A DNA stretch of 64,000 nucleotides from Pseudomonadales bacterium. GTDB taxonomy: Bacteria; Pseudomonadota; Gammaproteobacteria; Pseudomonadales; Pseudohongiellaceae. The position numbers were made by a program, and so were the translations under genes. Location of the stretch: assembly GCA_024234325.1 (NCBI GenBank), contig JACKOJ010000008.1, positions 1 through 64,000 on the forward strand. The letters run 5' to 3'. Below the pieces are notes generated by a model, which saw nothing but the letters and a program-made list of their open reading frames with translations, did no database searches and was not told where the DNA came from. Positions 8,000 through 16,468 of the stretch are shown here, in pieces (within the stretch, counting starts at the first letter, position 1; every line of letters starts with the position of its first letter).

Positions 8000-8908
8000 A
8001 TGACGTCATCATCTGCCCGCGCCACTCTGGTTTTTCTCTTCGCACTTGCCTCCGCTCCTGCATTTTCCCAGACAGGGGAGCGTTTGCGTGTGTGGGAGAG
8101 CCTGAAAGTTACAGATGCGGAGTTTGCTGAGAGCTCAAGAACCCTCGGCATGAATCAGGCATTCCTGGATGTTTTTGGGGATGGGGCCGTGATTTTCCGT
8201 GAGGGGCCCGTTGATGCACGCAAACTTTACGAACAGGTCAGCCCCTCTGAACGCCAGCGTTCCAGTCTGGAGTCCCGTGCCAATTACATCGATTTCTCAC
8301 GCGCCGGAGATCTTGGCCTAACCAGTGGGCCGTATCGGTATACCGCGGGTTTCGGTGAAGAGTCGCGTCGCGTTTATGGTCACTTTGTAACCATCTGGAG
8401 AAAAATCGACGGGGACTGGCGCATGGTGGCGGACATGGTGGTGCGTGTTCCCGGTGTGCTGAGCCTGGATGTCGAGCCGGATATCGCAGAAACAGATCAA
8501 CTACTGGCAGAGACGGCCTCGTCAGAGAATGCCGAGCAGAACACGGTGGAATCCCTGATGGAGGCAGATGAGCGTTTCATCGCATCCATCAATTTCAGGG
8601 GAGGGCGCCGTGCCATCGTTCGCTATGGGGTGGAGCATCTGCGCATTTTCGTTCCCGGAATGGCGCCAGGCATTGGCAATGAGTCCGGTGCTGCTGTATA
8701 TGGGGCTTTCATGGACGAACAGATGGCCTTGTCACCGCTGACCTATGAACCTGCAGGTGCTTTTATGGCGGTTTCGGGCGATGCGGGTTATACCTACGGC
8801 ACCATGAGTGTAGAAGCTAACTCTTTCACGACGAACTATCTGCGCTACTGGCACTTTACCAAGTCTGGTGAATGGAAGATTGCTGCCGAGGTTCTCAGTC
8901 CTTTCTAG
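8000..8908 (+). CDS. exported protein with two NTF2/SnoaL-like domains
   Basis: A 302-residue protein with a clear signal peptide (cleavage near Ala-Phe-Ser-Gln at about 24). The mature part appears to be two tandem domains of the DUF4440/SnoaL type: each starts with a helical segment (DAEFAESSRTLGMNQAFLD; EADERFIASINFRGG) and ends with a strand carrying a Trp-x-Ile or Trp-Lys-Ile pattern (IDGDWRMVADMVVRV; SGEWKIAAEVLSPF). Such domains are small-molecule binding or isomerase-like cones. Substrate unknown. The gene stands alone; the ribosome-binding site is weak. Confidence 0.6.
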   Translation: MTSSSARATLVFLFALASAPAFSQTGERLRVWESLKVTDAEFAESSRTLGMNQAFLDVFGDGAVIFREGPVDARKLYEQVSPSERQRSSLESRANYIDFSRAGDLGLTSGPYRYTAGFGEESRRVYGHFVTIWRKIDGDWRMVADMVVRVPGVLSLDVEPDIAETDQLLAETASSENAEQNTVESLMEADERFIASINFRGGRRAIVRYGVEHLRIFVPGMAPGIGNESGAAVYGAFMDEQMALSPLTYEPAGAFMAVSGDAGYTYGTMSVEANSFTTNYLRYWHFTKSGEWKIAAEVLSPF

Positions 8909-8935
8909 TTCGCAAGCAGGGCTGCCTGCATCTAC

Positions 8936-10858
8936 TCAGCGAACATCCACGGTTCGCTCTCCGAAGACCTGTGTCTCTCCGCTGATTCCCGTGACTTTCA
9001 GGTGCATCCTGTGCTTGCCGGAAGCCATCGTGCCTGCGGGGATCTGAATATTGAAGCCAAGGTTCGGTGCATTGGGATCGCTACGAACCTGCATGGCATC
9101 CACGACATCCGGTCTCTCGCCACCGTACTGTGCTACCCCGTAAGCCTTGCCATCGATCCACAGTTCGACTTCGGCTACACCCAGCCCTTCGTTAATTACC
9201 CAGCCGGATACCGGCAGATCGCCCTCCACACGGGCGCCGTCTGCCGGTTGGTCGACCCAGCCAAGGCTTGGCATGGGGCAGGCGTGCGCTTCAGAGCGGC
9301 TTTCCCGGGCGGAATCTCCACGGTAGAAACTGAAGCGCTTTTCCCCTTCAAAGAGGGAAAGCTGGCTAAGGAATACCAGCCGGTCAAAGTGCATGCAGGC
9401 GCGCTGCAAGACACCGATTTTATCGGGCACAGTCAGTGTACTGTCTTCCGTAATGAAGATGCCTGAAGGCGCCGGCAGGGACTGGATAGCACTGCCGTTA
9501 AGCTGCCACAGTTCATACTGCACCGCCCGGCCATCGCGGATCGCCTTGTCTTCATCAATATTGTAGACCGGCCTCAGTTCCGGTCTCGCGAGCTCGATCT
9601 GCGCAGCGGTGTAGTAGTTATCGGTCACAACGATGTCGTTCGCATCGAGGTGCTGACTGCTGATCACGCTGCCCAGATACCGATTGAATGCCTGCCACCC
9701 GGCCATCTTGTTGGACAGCAGGGTAGGGCTGACCGGGGGTGGCGTAAGGGTTTGCAGATACTGTGAACCGACACCCACCAGCGCAACGAGTGTGCCAGCG
9801 AACCCCATGCCAACGAGTGTACTGAGCGTTCTTGAAGCGATTCGCACGTTGAAACGCCTGCTCAGCCAGGCATGAATTTCACGCAGGGTTTCCGGCAGAA
9901 AAACCAGAAGGGGCAGGTAGCCGGACAGTGGCCAGTGGATCGATGTGCGGGTGTTGTCTGCCCAGGGCGCCAGTACCAGGTAAACGCCAAGATTGCACAG
10001 AGCAAAAGTCGCAAACAGGCCCCGGATCGTATCGCCTGCCCGGGCCGCCCGCAGCAGGTGCCACAGTGTCCATAACAGGGCTCCATATAACAGCGGTGTT
10101 ACAAGAACTGCCTGCTTGAGTGCGTGCAGCAGTCCCTCTGCCTGGAACGTCCAGGGGTGTCGTTCCAGCAGATGATAGTCGATACCGCTGAGACGGTAGG
10201 TGAGATTGAAAGACACCGTGGGGTACAGGCCCAGCGCCAGAATGGCCGCTGCCAGCCACAGGCCGGGAGTGCGCCAGTATTTGCGCAGTGAGGGGAATAT
10301 GAGCAGGCAAAGGAATCCCGCAAGCAGATAGAGGGCGAAACGATAATGGGTGCTGACACCCAGCGCTGCAGCAAGACCCGCCATTATCCAATAGCGGGTG
10401 CTGCCCACGCGCACGGCCCGTTCAAAGTTGCCGAGAAACAGCAAGCCGAAAAACAGCAGGGGAACGTCCGGGACGGCAAGCAGGCCAAGAAAACCACACA
10501 GGGGGATGCACAGGCTCAGTCCGGCGGCTTCGATCGCTTGACGTCGCCCTGTAAGCGGGCGTGCAAGCCAGTACACGAGAAGCGGAATGGCAGTCCCCAT
10601 GAGCAGGAAAAAGAGGCGCACGGCAAAGGCGCTGTTGCCGACAAGGGCGGTACCCGTGCCGGCCAGCAGCGCCGCCATGAAGGGGAGGTCGCTGTAGGCA
10701 ATCGCAGGGTGGGTGGACGCCTCCCAGTAAAAGATTTCGTCGCTGTACAGATCGAGCAGATACGCGAAGCCGAATTTCAGCGCGAGAACGCCCAGAAAGC
10801 CACCGATCAGCAGAGTCTTGAGTCTGGTGTGAGACAGGGTGCGGGCCGGGTCGGTCAA
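8936..10858 (-). CDS. GT39-type membrane glycosyltransferase with C-terminal Ig-like domain
   Basis: A 640-residue integral membrane protein. About a dozen hydrophobic segments follow the N terminus, and the first periplasmic loop carries the acidic pair in YSDEIFYWEA (Asp40, Glu41) typical of the PMT/ArnT (GT39/PMT_2) family, which move sugars from polyprenyl phosphates to lipids or proteins. The last 110 residues are soluble and look like a bacterial Ig-like domain (PADGARVEGDLPVSGWVINE onward). The frame opens to 11011, but the TTG at 10858 has AAGGAG seven bases upstream and starts directly before the first membrane segment; the extra N-terminal codons are Cys/His/Pro-rich and overlap the divergent bfd promoter. 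Donor and acceptor are unknown. Confidence 0.75.
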   Translation of the reverse strand: MTDPARTLSHTRLKTLLIGGFLGVLALKFGFAYLLDLYSDEIFYWEASTHPAIAYSDLPFMAALLAGTGTALVGNSAFAVRLFFLLMGTAIPLLVYWLARPLTGRRQAIEAAGLSLCIPLCGFLGLLAVPDVPLLFFGLLFLGNFERAVRVGSTRYWIMAGLAAALGVSTHYRFALYLLAGFLCLLIFPSLRKYWRTPGLWLAAAILALGLYPTVSFNLTYRLSGIDYHLLERHPWTFQAEGLLHALKQAVLVTPLLYGALLWTLWHLLRAARAGDTIRGLFATFALCNLGVYLVLAPWADNTRTSIHWPLSGYLPLLVFLPETLREIHAWLSRRFNVRIASRTLSTLVGMGFAGTLVALVGVGSQYLQTLTPPPVSPTLLSNKMAGWQAFNRYLGSVISSQHLDANDIVVTDNYYTAAQIELARPELRPVYNIDEDKAIRDGRAVQYELWQLNGSAIQSLPAPSGIFITEDSTLTVPDKIGVLQRACMHFDRLVFLSQLSLFEGEKRFSFYRGDSARESRSEAHACPMPSLGWVDQPADGARVEGDLPVSGWVINEGLGVAEVELWIDGKAYGVAQYGGERPDVVDAMQVRSDPNAPNLGFNIQIPAGTMASGKHRMHLKVTGISGETQVFGERTVDVR

Positions 10859-11004
10859 TGTGGAACTCCTTGACGTGGGTGGCAGATTGGGTGGCAGGAT
10901 GCGGGCGGGAATTCCAGCGCAGCACTTCCGGGCGGCGGTATGGTAGCACGACGGCCTGTGCATGCAGATTGTCCGATGAGGGGGAGTGTTTCTCAAGAAT
11001 ACAT

Positions 11005-11034
11005 TTGACAATCATTCTCATTTGCTTTTATGAT
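11005..11034 (+). promoter_or_regulatory. bfd promoter with Fur box
   Basis: TTGACA (11005-11010) and TATGAT (11029-11034) form a sigma70-type promoter with an 18-bp spacer. The spacer and -35 are covered by a Fur-box-like 19-mer at 11007-11025 (GACAATCATTCTCATTTGC) that matches 13 of 19 consensus positions by hand count. Fur with iron would block this promoter, giving bfd expression in iron starvation, as known for bacterioferritin-associated ferredoxins. Confidence 0.7.
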
Positions 11035-11059
11035 CTTCCCCACATCAGAGGAACTCTCC

Positions 11060-11254
11060 ATGTACGTATGCATTTGCCGTCAAATCACCGACAACCAGAT
11101 TCGTGAAGTCTGTAGCCAGGGAACCAGCCGCATCGCCGATCTGCGCGAGAAGCTCGGTCTTGCTTCGGAATGTGGGAAATGCGGCAAGCATGCACTGAGC
11201 ATTGTCAGCGAGTTTCACCGCGCAACCCCGTTCGTGAATGCTCAACCTGTCTAG
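11060..11254 (+). CDS. bfd: bacterioferritin-associated ferredoxin
   Basis: A 64-residue [2Fe-2S] protein of the BFD-like family. It begins MYVCICRQITD and has the typical C-x-C near the N terminus and a C-x-x-C (CGKC) about 33 residues later. Bfd docks on bacterioferritin and passes electrons to its haem to release stored iron. The frame extends upstream, but the ATG at 11060 has AGAGGAA six bases before it and matches the family start. It lies behind a Fur-box promoter and 140 bp before bfr in the same direction, a common pairing. Confidence 0.93.
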   Translation: MYVCICRQITDNQIREVCSQGTSRIADLREKLGLASECGKCGKHALSIVSEFHRATPFVNAQPV

Positions 11255-11394
11255 CTCCCGCCTGCAAACGCGTCAAAGCGGATGCTTAATGCGTCTGTTT
11301 ATCATTAATATCAAGGCCTTACGAGGCCTCCAAGCTTGACATCCCGCACGCGAAAGCCCACTCTATCCCCTTGATTTTCAGGAAGGGAACCACT

Positions 11395-11859
11395 ATGAAG
11401 GCCGACGCAACAATCGTAAAACACCTCAACAAGGCGCTTGGCAATGAACTGATCGCCATTAACCAGTATTTTCTGCATTCCCGCATGTACAAGGACTGGG
11501 GGCTTGGCAAGCTCGCAGACAAGGAATACGAAGAATCCATTGACGAAATGAAACACGCAGACCAACTGGTGGAGCGTATTTTGTTTCTGGAAGGGCTGCC
11601 CAATCTGCAGAATCTGGGCAAGCTGCTGATCGGTGAGAACACCAAAGAAATGCTCGAATGCGACCTGAAGCTGGAAATGCAGGCCATTCCCACCTTGCGT
11701 GAAGGCATGATCTACGCGGAAAGCATTCATGACTTCGTCAGCCGTGATCTTCTGGGCGAAATACTGCGCAGTGAGGAAGAGCACGTAGACTGGCTGGAGA
11801 CACAGCTTGACCTGATTGAGCGGGTTGGGCTGGAGAATTACCAGCAGTCCATGATCTGA
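11395..11859 (+). CDS. bfr: bacterioferritin
   Basis: A 154-residue ferritin-like protein matching bacterioferritin length. Ferroxidase ligands are visible in order: Glu in LGNELIAINQYF, the ExxH motif in EMKHADQLVERILFLEG, and EEEH near 125-130. A methionine before the ILFLEGLPNLQ segment fits the inter-subunit haem ligand. Bfr stores iron as a mineral in a 24-mer cage. The ATG at 11395 follows AGGAAGG; an upstream TTG in frame is less likely. A GGCCT-UACG-AGGCC stem-loop lies upstream in the gap after bfd, so bfr may have its own transcript. Confidence 0.93.
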   Translation: MKADATIVKHLNKALGNELIAINQYFLHSRMYKDWGLGKLADKEYEESIDEMKHADQLVERILFLEGLPNLQNLGKLLIGENTKEMLECDLKLEMQAIPTLREGMIYAESIHDFVSRDLLGEILRSEEEHVDWLETQLDLIERVGLENYQQSMI

Positions 11860-11914
11860 TTGAACGGCCACGGGGCGGCAGAACAGCCGCTCCGTGGCAC
11901 CTTCGTTGACAGAG

Positions 11915-11949
11915 TTGTCATGCAATTGTCATAAAAAACACCGTATACT
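11915..11949 (+). promoter_or_regulatory. Pho box and -10 upstream of ppx
   Basis: Two 7-mers TTGTCAT (11915-11921 and 11926-11932) are spaced by 4 nt, the 11-bp register of PhoB sites. TATACT (11944-11949) follows after 11 nt, so PhoB would replace a -35. This predicts induction of ppx in phosphate starvation. Confidence 0.8.
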
Positions 11950-11990
11950 CCGTCGCAGGCCCACAAGAAAAAACCTGTCCTCTCTCCCTT

Positions 11991-12974
11991 ATGTATGCGT
12001 GCATTGATCTAGGCTCCAACAGTTTCCACTTGCTGATTGCTGAATGGCAGGATGAAAAGAGCCAGATCGTGGAGCGCTTCAGTCACATCGTCCAGTTGGG
12101 CGAAGGCGTCACACTCACCGGCGAGATATCCCCGGCCGCGTTTACGCGCGGGCTGCAGAGTCTGACCGAATTCAGCGAAGTCATGTCCCGTTACCCCATA
12201 CAGCAATACTGGGCTCTGGGAACCAATGCACTGCGACTGGCGAGCAATGCCCCCGACTTTATCGAGGCGGCCCATGATCTGGGCATCGACATCTCCGTGA
12301 TCTCGGGTGTTCAGGAGGCGATCCTTGTCTATCTCGGTGTGCTCAGCAATCTGCCGCGCAGTGACGACACCCGCCTGGTGGTGGACATTGGCGGCGGCAG
12401 TACGGAGATCATTATTGGTCAGCAGGAACGTCGCTTCGTGACCGAGAGTCTGCCGATTGGCTGCGTAAGCTGGCGCGACAAGTATTTTCAGGGGCTCAGC
12501 AATGCATCCCGCGAGGCTCTGGAGAACGCCCTGGACACGGCGACCGATGCTGCGGAGGAGGTGTTTCAGCGAGTGCGGGAAAGCTTCGAGAAATATCCCT
12601 GGGCCGCCGCCTATGCCTCCTCGGGAACGGCCAAAATGCTCGCGATGATCAGCCAGTATCGGGGCTATCAGGAAGGCACTATCACGTTGCTGGCGCTTGA
12701 GGCCATGAAAGAGGACGTGCTGATTTGCGCGGCCGATCCCGAGATGTTGTTGCCCGGCCTCAAGGATCGTCGCAAGGATCTGCTGATGCCCGGTTGGGCG
12801 GTAGTGGTTGGCCTGATGCGAGCCTGCAACCTCCAATCCATTCACTTCAGCCCCACCGCGCTGCGGGAAGGCATGCTGGACTTCATGATGCACAACGGTG
12901 CGGACACGTCGATTCTGGGCAAGGATACCCTGCCCGAGATTGTCCAGACCGAGATTGCTCAGACCACGTTATAG
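11991..12974 (+). CDS. ppx: Ppx/GppA family exopolyphosphatase (short form)
   Basis: A 327-residue protein with the actin-like fold motifs of the family: CIDLGSNSFHLLIA at the start, DIGGGSTEIIIG near 130 and ASSGTAKM near 210. It would remove terminal phosphate from polyphosphate or act on pppGpp. It is only the N-terminal actin-like half of the approximately 500-residue E. coli Ppx and lacks the HD-like C-terminal domains, as in other short forms. No clear Shine-Dalgarno precedes the ATG. Its last 16 bases overlap the 3' end of ppk on the other strand. The Pho box upstream supports a phosphate role over a pppGpp role. Confidence 0.88.
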   Translation: MYACIDLGSNSFHLLIAEWQDEKSQIVERFSHIVQLGEGVTLTGEISPAAFTRGLQSLTEFSEVMSRYPIQQYWALGTNALRLASNAPDFIEAAHDLGIDISVISGVQEAILVYLGVLSNLPRSDDTRLVVDIGGGSTEIIIGQQERRFVTESLPIGCVSWRDKYFQGLSNASREALENALDTATDAAEEVFQRVRESFEKYPWAAAYASSGTAKMLAMISQYRGYQEGTITLLALEAMKEDVLICAADPEMLLPGLKDRRKDLLMPGWAVVVGLMRACNLQSIHFSPTALREGMLDFMMHNGADTSILGKDTLPEIVQTEIAQTTL

Positions 12975-15193
12975 CGGACGGTTGCCAGCTCGTGCAGCAA
13001 TCTGCTCTGCACCTGTTCCTGCCCGCAGTCGGAACCGGGGACGTTGCGCAGATAGCTGCCGTCCGGTTGCAAATCCCAGCTTTGACAACCATCGCTAAGG
13101 TATTTGTTCAAATCATCCAGAATGCGGTTCATCAGTTTTTTCTTCTGAATGGGGAAGGCGACCTCGATGCGGTGCATCAGGTTGCGCTCCATCCAGTCCG
13201 CGCTGGAGCAGTACAGTTGCGGTGTGCTGTTTTCAAAATAGTAAACCCGAGAGTGCTCAAGGAAACGTCCGATAATCGAGACGACACGAATGTTTTCCGA
13301 CACGCCCGGAATGCCCGGTTTGAGACAGCAGATGCCGCGAATGATGAGGTCGATACGCACGCCGCTGCGTGCCGCGTCGTAAAGCTCCCGGATGATGTCG
13401 GGGTCGGTCAGCGAGTTCATCTTGGCGATGATGCGTGCCGGTCGGCCTTCCAGTGCGGCTGCCTTCTCCTGCTGAATAAAGCGAATCAGGGACTTTTTCA
13501 GGCGGAAGGGGGCGTGAATCACCACGTCCGGCACAATTCTTTTGCCCATGCCGGTTATCTGCTGGAAGACCTTGTGTACGTCGGCGCACAGCACTTCGTC
13601 GCAGGTCAGCAGTCCGTAGTCGGTGTATACCAGCGAAGTCTTGCGGTGGTAGTTCCCGGTGCTCAGGTGGGCGTAGCGTTTCAGTCTGCCGCCTTCGCGG
13701 CGCACGATCAGCAGCATCTTGGCGTGGGTTTTGTAACCCATGACGCCGTAGACTACGACCGCGCCGGCTTCCTGCAGTTTGCTGGCGTACTGCAGGTTTT
13801 CCTTTTCGTCGAAGCGTGCACGCAGTTCGATGACGACGGTGACTTCCTTACCGTTACGCGCTGCCTCAGAGAGGGCTTCCACCAGCTCGGAGGATTCGTT
13901 GGTGCGATAGAGTGTCTGCTTGATGGATAGAACGGCTGGATCCTTGGCGGCCTGACGTACCCAGTCGATGATCGGCATAAAGGACTGGAAGGGGTGGTGC
14001 AGCAACTGGTCTTCCCGGGTCACGGCAGCAAAGATGCAGTTGCCGTTTTCCAGGGCTGCCGGCGTCCCCGGTGTGAAGGAGGGAAAGCTCAGATCGGGCC
14101 GGTTGATCATGCTGGTCAGGGCCATCAGGCGCTGCAGGTTAACGGGGCCATCGAGGCGAAACAGGTCGTCCTCCCTCAGGTTGAAACGCTGCAACAGAAA
14201 GTCCGTCAGCTCCCGTGGGCAGGCGGCACCGACTTCAAGTTTTGCGGCGGTACCAAAGCGGCGCATGTGCAACTCGCCCTGCAGGGCGCTGGCGACGTCC
14301 TGAATTTCCACATTGGACATTTCCAGGTCCGAGTTCCGGGTGACCCGGAACTGGTGGCACTCCTTCACACTCATGCCGGGGAAGAACTCCTCCACGTGGG
14401 CATGAATGATGGACGACAGAAAGATGAAGTTGTCGCCCTCCGGCATGATGCTTGCGGGCACCTTGATCAGGCGGGGCAGTGAACGGGGCGCAGGTACAAT
14501 GGCCAGCCCGCTGTCGCGTCCAAACGCGTCCTTGCCTTCAAGCGACAGAATGAAATTCAGGCTTTTGTTGACCAGGCGCGGGAAGGGGTGTGCCGGGTCC
14601 AGCCCAAGCGGACTGATCACCGGGAGCACTTCATTGCGGAAATACTCCTGGGTCCATTCGGTCAGCCGGGAGTTCCACTCATGCCGATAGAGGAAGCGAA
14701 TATTCTGCTCTGCCAGCGAAGGGAAAAGCTCTTCATTGAGAATCCGGTACTGCTGCTGAACGGCCACGCGAACCTGCTGATTGATCTCCCGCAGGATTTC
14801 GTCGGGATACTTCCCGTCAGCGCCTGGACGCTGGCGGCCGAATTCCATCTGCTTCTTCAGGCCTGAGACCCGGATTTCATAGAACTCATCAAGGTTGGAG
14901 CTGAAAATCAGCAGGAACATCAGACGTTCCATGAGGGGGTGACGTGGATTGCGTGCCTGCTCCAGCACCCGCAGGTTGAACTGGAAGTAACTCAGCTCAC
15001 GGTTCAGGTAGAGCTCGGCACTGCTCAGGTCGATTTCCGGCGCCTCGTCAGCCCCGACAAGCGCTTCCGGGGCGTCGCCCAGAACGGCACTGTTGGCGGC
15101 ACAGTCCAGCCCGGCGTCGCCCTGGGAAGGCGAAGGCTGTGGTGTAGACGTGTCTTCTGAGTCGAGGGGCTGGCTCACGGGTTTGCTGCTCAT
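12959..15193 (-). CDS. ppk: polyphosphate kinase 1
   Basis: A 744-residue PPK1, the reversible ATP:polyphosphate phosphotransferase. After a polar tail of about 50 residues come LNRELSYFQFNLRVLEQA (N domain), then two phospholipase-D-like catalytic halves. The phosphohistidine region is recognisable in YAHLSTGNYHRKTS, and a second conserved stretch includes IRFIQQEKAAALEGRPARI and MNSLTDPDII. The start has AAGG about eight bases upstream. It diverges from pstS across a 208-bp region with Pho boxes facing both ways and converges with ppx with a 16-bp overlap. Confidence 0.95.
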   Translation of the reverse strand: MSSKPVSQPLDSEDTSTPQPSPSQGDAGLDCAANSAVLGDAPEALVGADEAPEIDLSSAELYLNRELSYFQFNLRVLEQARNPRHPLMERLMFLLIFSSNLDEFYEIRVSGLKKQMEFGRQRPGADGKYPDEILREINQQVRVAVQQQYRILNEELFPSLAEQNIRFLYRHEWNSRLTEWTQEYFRNEVLPVISPLGLDPAHPFPRLVNKSLNFILSLEGKDAFGRDSGLAIVPAPRSLPRLIKVPASIMPEGDNFIFLSSIIHAHVEEFFPGMSVKECHQFRVTRNSDLEMSNVEIQDVASALQGELHMRRFGTAAKLEVGAACPRELTDFLLQRFNLREDDLFRLDGPVNLQRLMALTSMINRPDLSFPSFTPGTPAALENGNCIFAAVTREDQLLHHPFQSFMPIIDWVRQAAKDPAVLSIKQTLYRTNESSELVEALSEAARNGKEVTVVIELRARFDEKENLQYASKLQEAGAVVVYGVMGYKTHAKMLLIVRREGGRLKRYAHLSTGNYHRKTSLVYTDYGLLTCDEVLCADVHKVFQQITGMGKRIVPDVVIHAPFRLKKSLIRFIQQEKAAALEGRPARIIAKMNSLTDPDIIRELYDAARSGVRIDLIIRGICCLKPGIPGVSENIRVVSIIGRFLEHSRVYYFENSTPQLYCSSADWMERNLMHRIEVAFPIQKKKLMNRILDDLNKYLSDGCQSWDLQPDGSYLRNVPGSDCGQEQVQSRLLHELATVRYNVV

Positions 15194-15226
15194 GGGGCGC
15201 CTTCACTACGCGGCAGTAAAGCTAGC

Positions 15227-15272
15227 ATTCTACATGACGTGCAGCGGGAGAAAAGTGACAGATTGATGACTC
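15227..15272 (-). promoter_or_regulatory. candidate Pho box and -10 upstream of ppk
   Basis: Read on the minus strand, GAGTCAT and CTGTCAC (15266-15272 and 15255-15261) are in 11-bp register, with one good and one weaker half. TAGAAT (15227-15232) is the best -10, but lies 22 nt from the box, twice the usual distance, so this site is less certain than the others. Confidence 0.5.
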
Positions 15273-15317
15273 GCGCTGTTCGCGCTGCGGGAAACAGGCG
15301 TCGGCAGGCGGTGTTGT

Positions 15318-15351
15318 CTGTCATCAATCTGTCACAAAACAGTCTTATAGT
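15318..15351 (+). promoter_or_regulatory. Pho box and -10 upstream of pstS
   Basis: CTGTCAT (15318-15324), CTGTCAC (15329-15335) and a weaker CAGTCTT (15340-15346) form three repeats in 11-bp register. TATAGT (15346-15351) starts 10 nt after the second repeat. This is the best Pho box in the window. Confidence 0.88.
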
Positions 15352-15401
15352 AGCGACCTAAGCAAGCGCCTGCCCTTAGAACTGATTATTGGAGACGAAG
15401 C

Positions 15402-16376
15402 ATGAACATGATGAAAGCGATCAAGCCTCTGGCCCTGGTCCTCGGGGGGCTGTGCAGCAGTGCTGCCCTGGCTGCCGGCGTTGAAGAAGGCCTGCCGGAA
15501 TACGCCCGTACCAGTGGCGTATCGGGAAACTTTTCCAGTGTGGGCTCTGACACGCTCGCCAACCTGATGACTCTGTGGGCTGAAGAGTTCAAACGCTTCT
15601 ACCCTAACGTCAACATTCAGATTCAGGCTGCCGGCTCTTCTACCGCGCCGCCCGCGCTGACGGAAGGCACCGCCAACATGGGGCCGATGAGTCGCGAAAT
15701 GAAAGACAACGAGATCGAGGCCTTTGAAAACAAATATGGCTATAAGCCTACTGCGATTCCGGTGGCAATCGATGCCCTGGCGGTGTTTGTTCACAAGGAT
15801 AACCCGCTGGAAGGCATGTCCCTGCCGCAGGTGGATGCCGTGTTCTCCTCCACCCTCAAGTGCGGTCACACAGAGTCCATCGACAACTGGGGACAGCTCG
15901 GTCTGACCGGCCCCTGGCAACGTCGTGACGTACAGATTTTCGGTCGCAATTCCGTATCCGGTACCTATGGTTACTTCAAGGAAACGGCACTGTGTACAGG
16001 AGACTTCAAGAATTCCGTGAACGAACAGCCGGGTTCGGCCTCTGTTGTGCAGTCAGTCAGCACCTCGGTGAACGGTATTGGTTACTCCGGCCTGGGCTAC
16101 ACCACTTCCAGCGTGCGTGCCCTGCCACTGTCACAGGAAGATGGCGGTGAATACTTTGCAGCAAACGCAGAGAATGCCATCTCCGGTCACTATCCCCTGG
16201 CCCGATTCCTGTTCGTTTACGTGAACAAGGAGCCGAACAAGCCTCTGGCACCGCTTGAGCGCGAGTTCATCAAGCTGGTATTGTCCAGAACTGGGCAGGA
16301 AGTGGTGCTCAAGGACGGCTATATTCCCCTTCCAACACGCGTCGTGGAAGCTACCATGGAGTCACTGGGGCTCTAA
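15402..16376 (+). CDS. pstS: phosphate ABC transporter substrate-binding protein
   Basis: A 324-residue periplasmic protein with a signal peptide (about 1-25, ending ALAAG). The phosphate-binding fold is evident from VGSDTLANLM, AAGSSTAPPALTEGTANMGPMSREM and GRNSVSGTYGYFKE. It captures orthophosphate for PstCAB. The start has GGAG eight bases upstream. It is the first gene of the pst cluster, behind a strong Pho box, and is followed by a stem-loop that probably raises its level relative to the permease genes. The mature region seems of the type found in Pseudomonas and marine gammaproteobacteria rather than E. coli. Confidence 0.95.
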   Translation: MNMMKAIKPLALVLGGLCSSAALAAGVEEGLPEYARTSGVSGNFSSVGSDTLANLMTLWAEEFKRFYPNVNIQIQAAGSSTAPPALTEGTANMGPMSREMKDNEIEAFENKYGYKPTAIPVAIDALAVFVHKDNPLEGMSLPQVDAVFSSTLKCGHTESIDNWGQLGLTGPWQRRDVQIFGRNSVSGTYGYFKETALCTGDFKNSVNEQPGSASVVQSVSTSVNGIGYSGLGYTTSSVRALPLSQEDGGEYFAANAENAISGHYPLARFLFVYVNKEPNKPLAPLEREFIKLVLSRTGQEVVLKDGYIPLPTRVVEATMESLGL

Positions 16377-16417
16377 TCCTGGTGACTGACTGCCGGTTGT
16401 GGCGGTAGTCTGAGGAT
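16376..16417 (+). terminator. stem-loop between pstS and pstC
   Basis: GACTGCCG (16388-16395) pairs with CGGTAGTC (16403-16410) including one G-U pair, flanked by an outer ATCCT/AGGAT pair (16376-16380, 16413-16417). No T tract follows. It would act as a partial terminator or 3'-end stabiliser that keeps pstS mRNA abundant. Confidence 0.5.
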
Positions 16418-16432
16418 CAGTTTGCGTGGCCT

Positions 16433-16466
16433 TTGTCATGAAACTGTAATATTTGCAAACTAGACT
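16433..16466 (+). promoter_or_regulatory. second Pho box and -10 directly before pstC
   Basis: TTGTCAT (16433-16439) and CTGTAAT (16444-16450) are in 11-bp register. TAGACT (16461-16466) follows after 10 nt. Its expected start of transcription (about 16472-16474) falls at the pstC start codons, so the transcript would be leaderless. Confidence 0.7.
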
Positions 16467-16468
16467 TC

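Noticed and set aside
7810..8130. Short plus-strand frame before the NTF2-like gene
   Set aside because: It overlaps the signal peptide of the real gene in another frame and has no ribosome-binding site.
11281..11394. Possible second Fur box before bfr (TTTATCATTAATATC)
   Set aside because: The match to the consensus is too weak by eye to call a site.
12725..13930. 401-codon open frame on the plus strand overlapping ppx and ppk
   Set aside because: It lies antisense to the well-supported ppk gene, has a composition typical of a shadow frame and no start signal or family motif.
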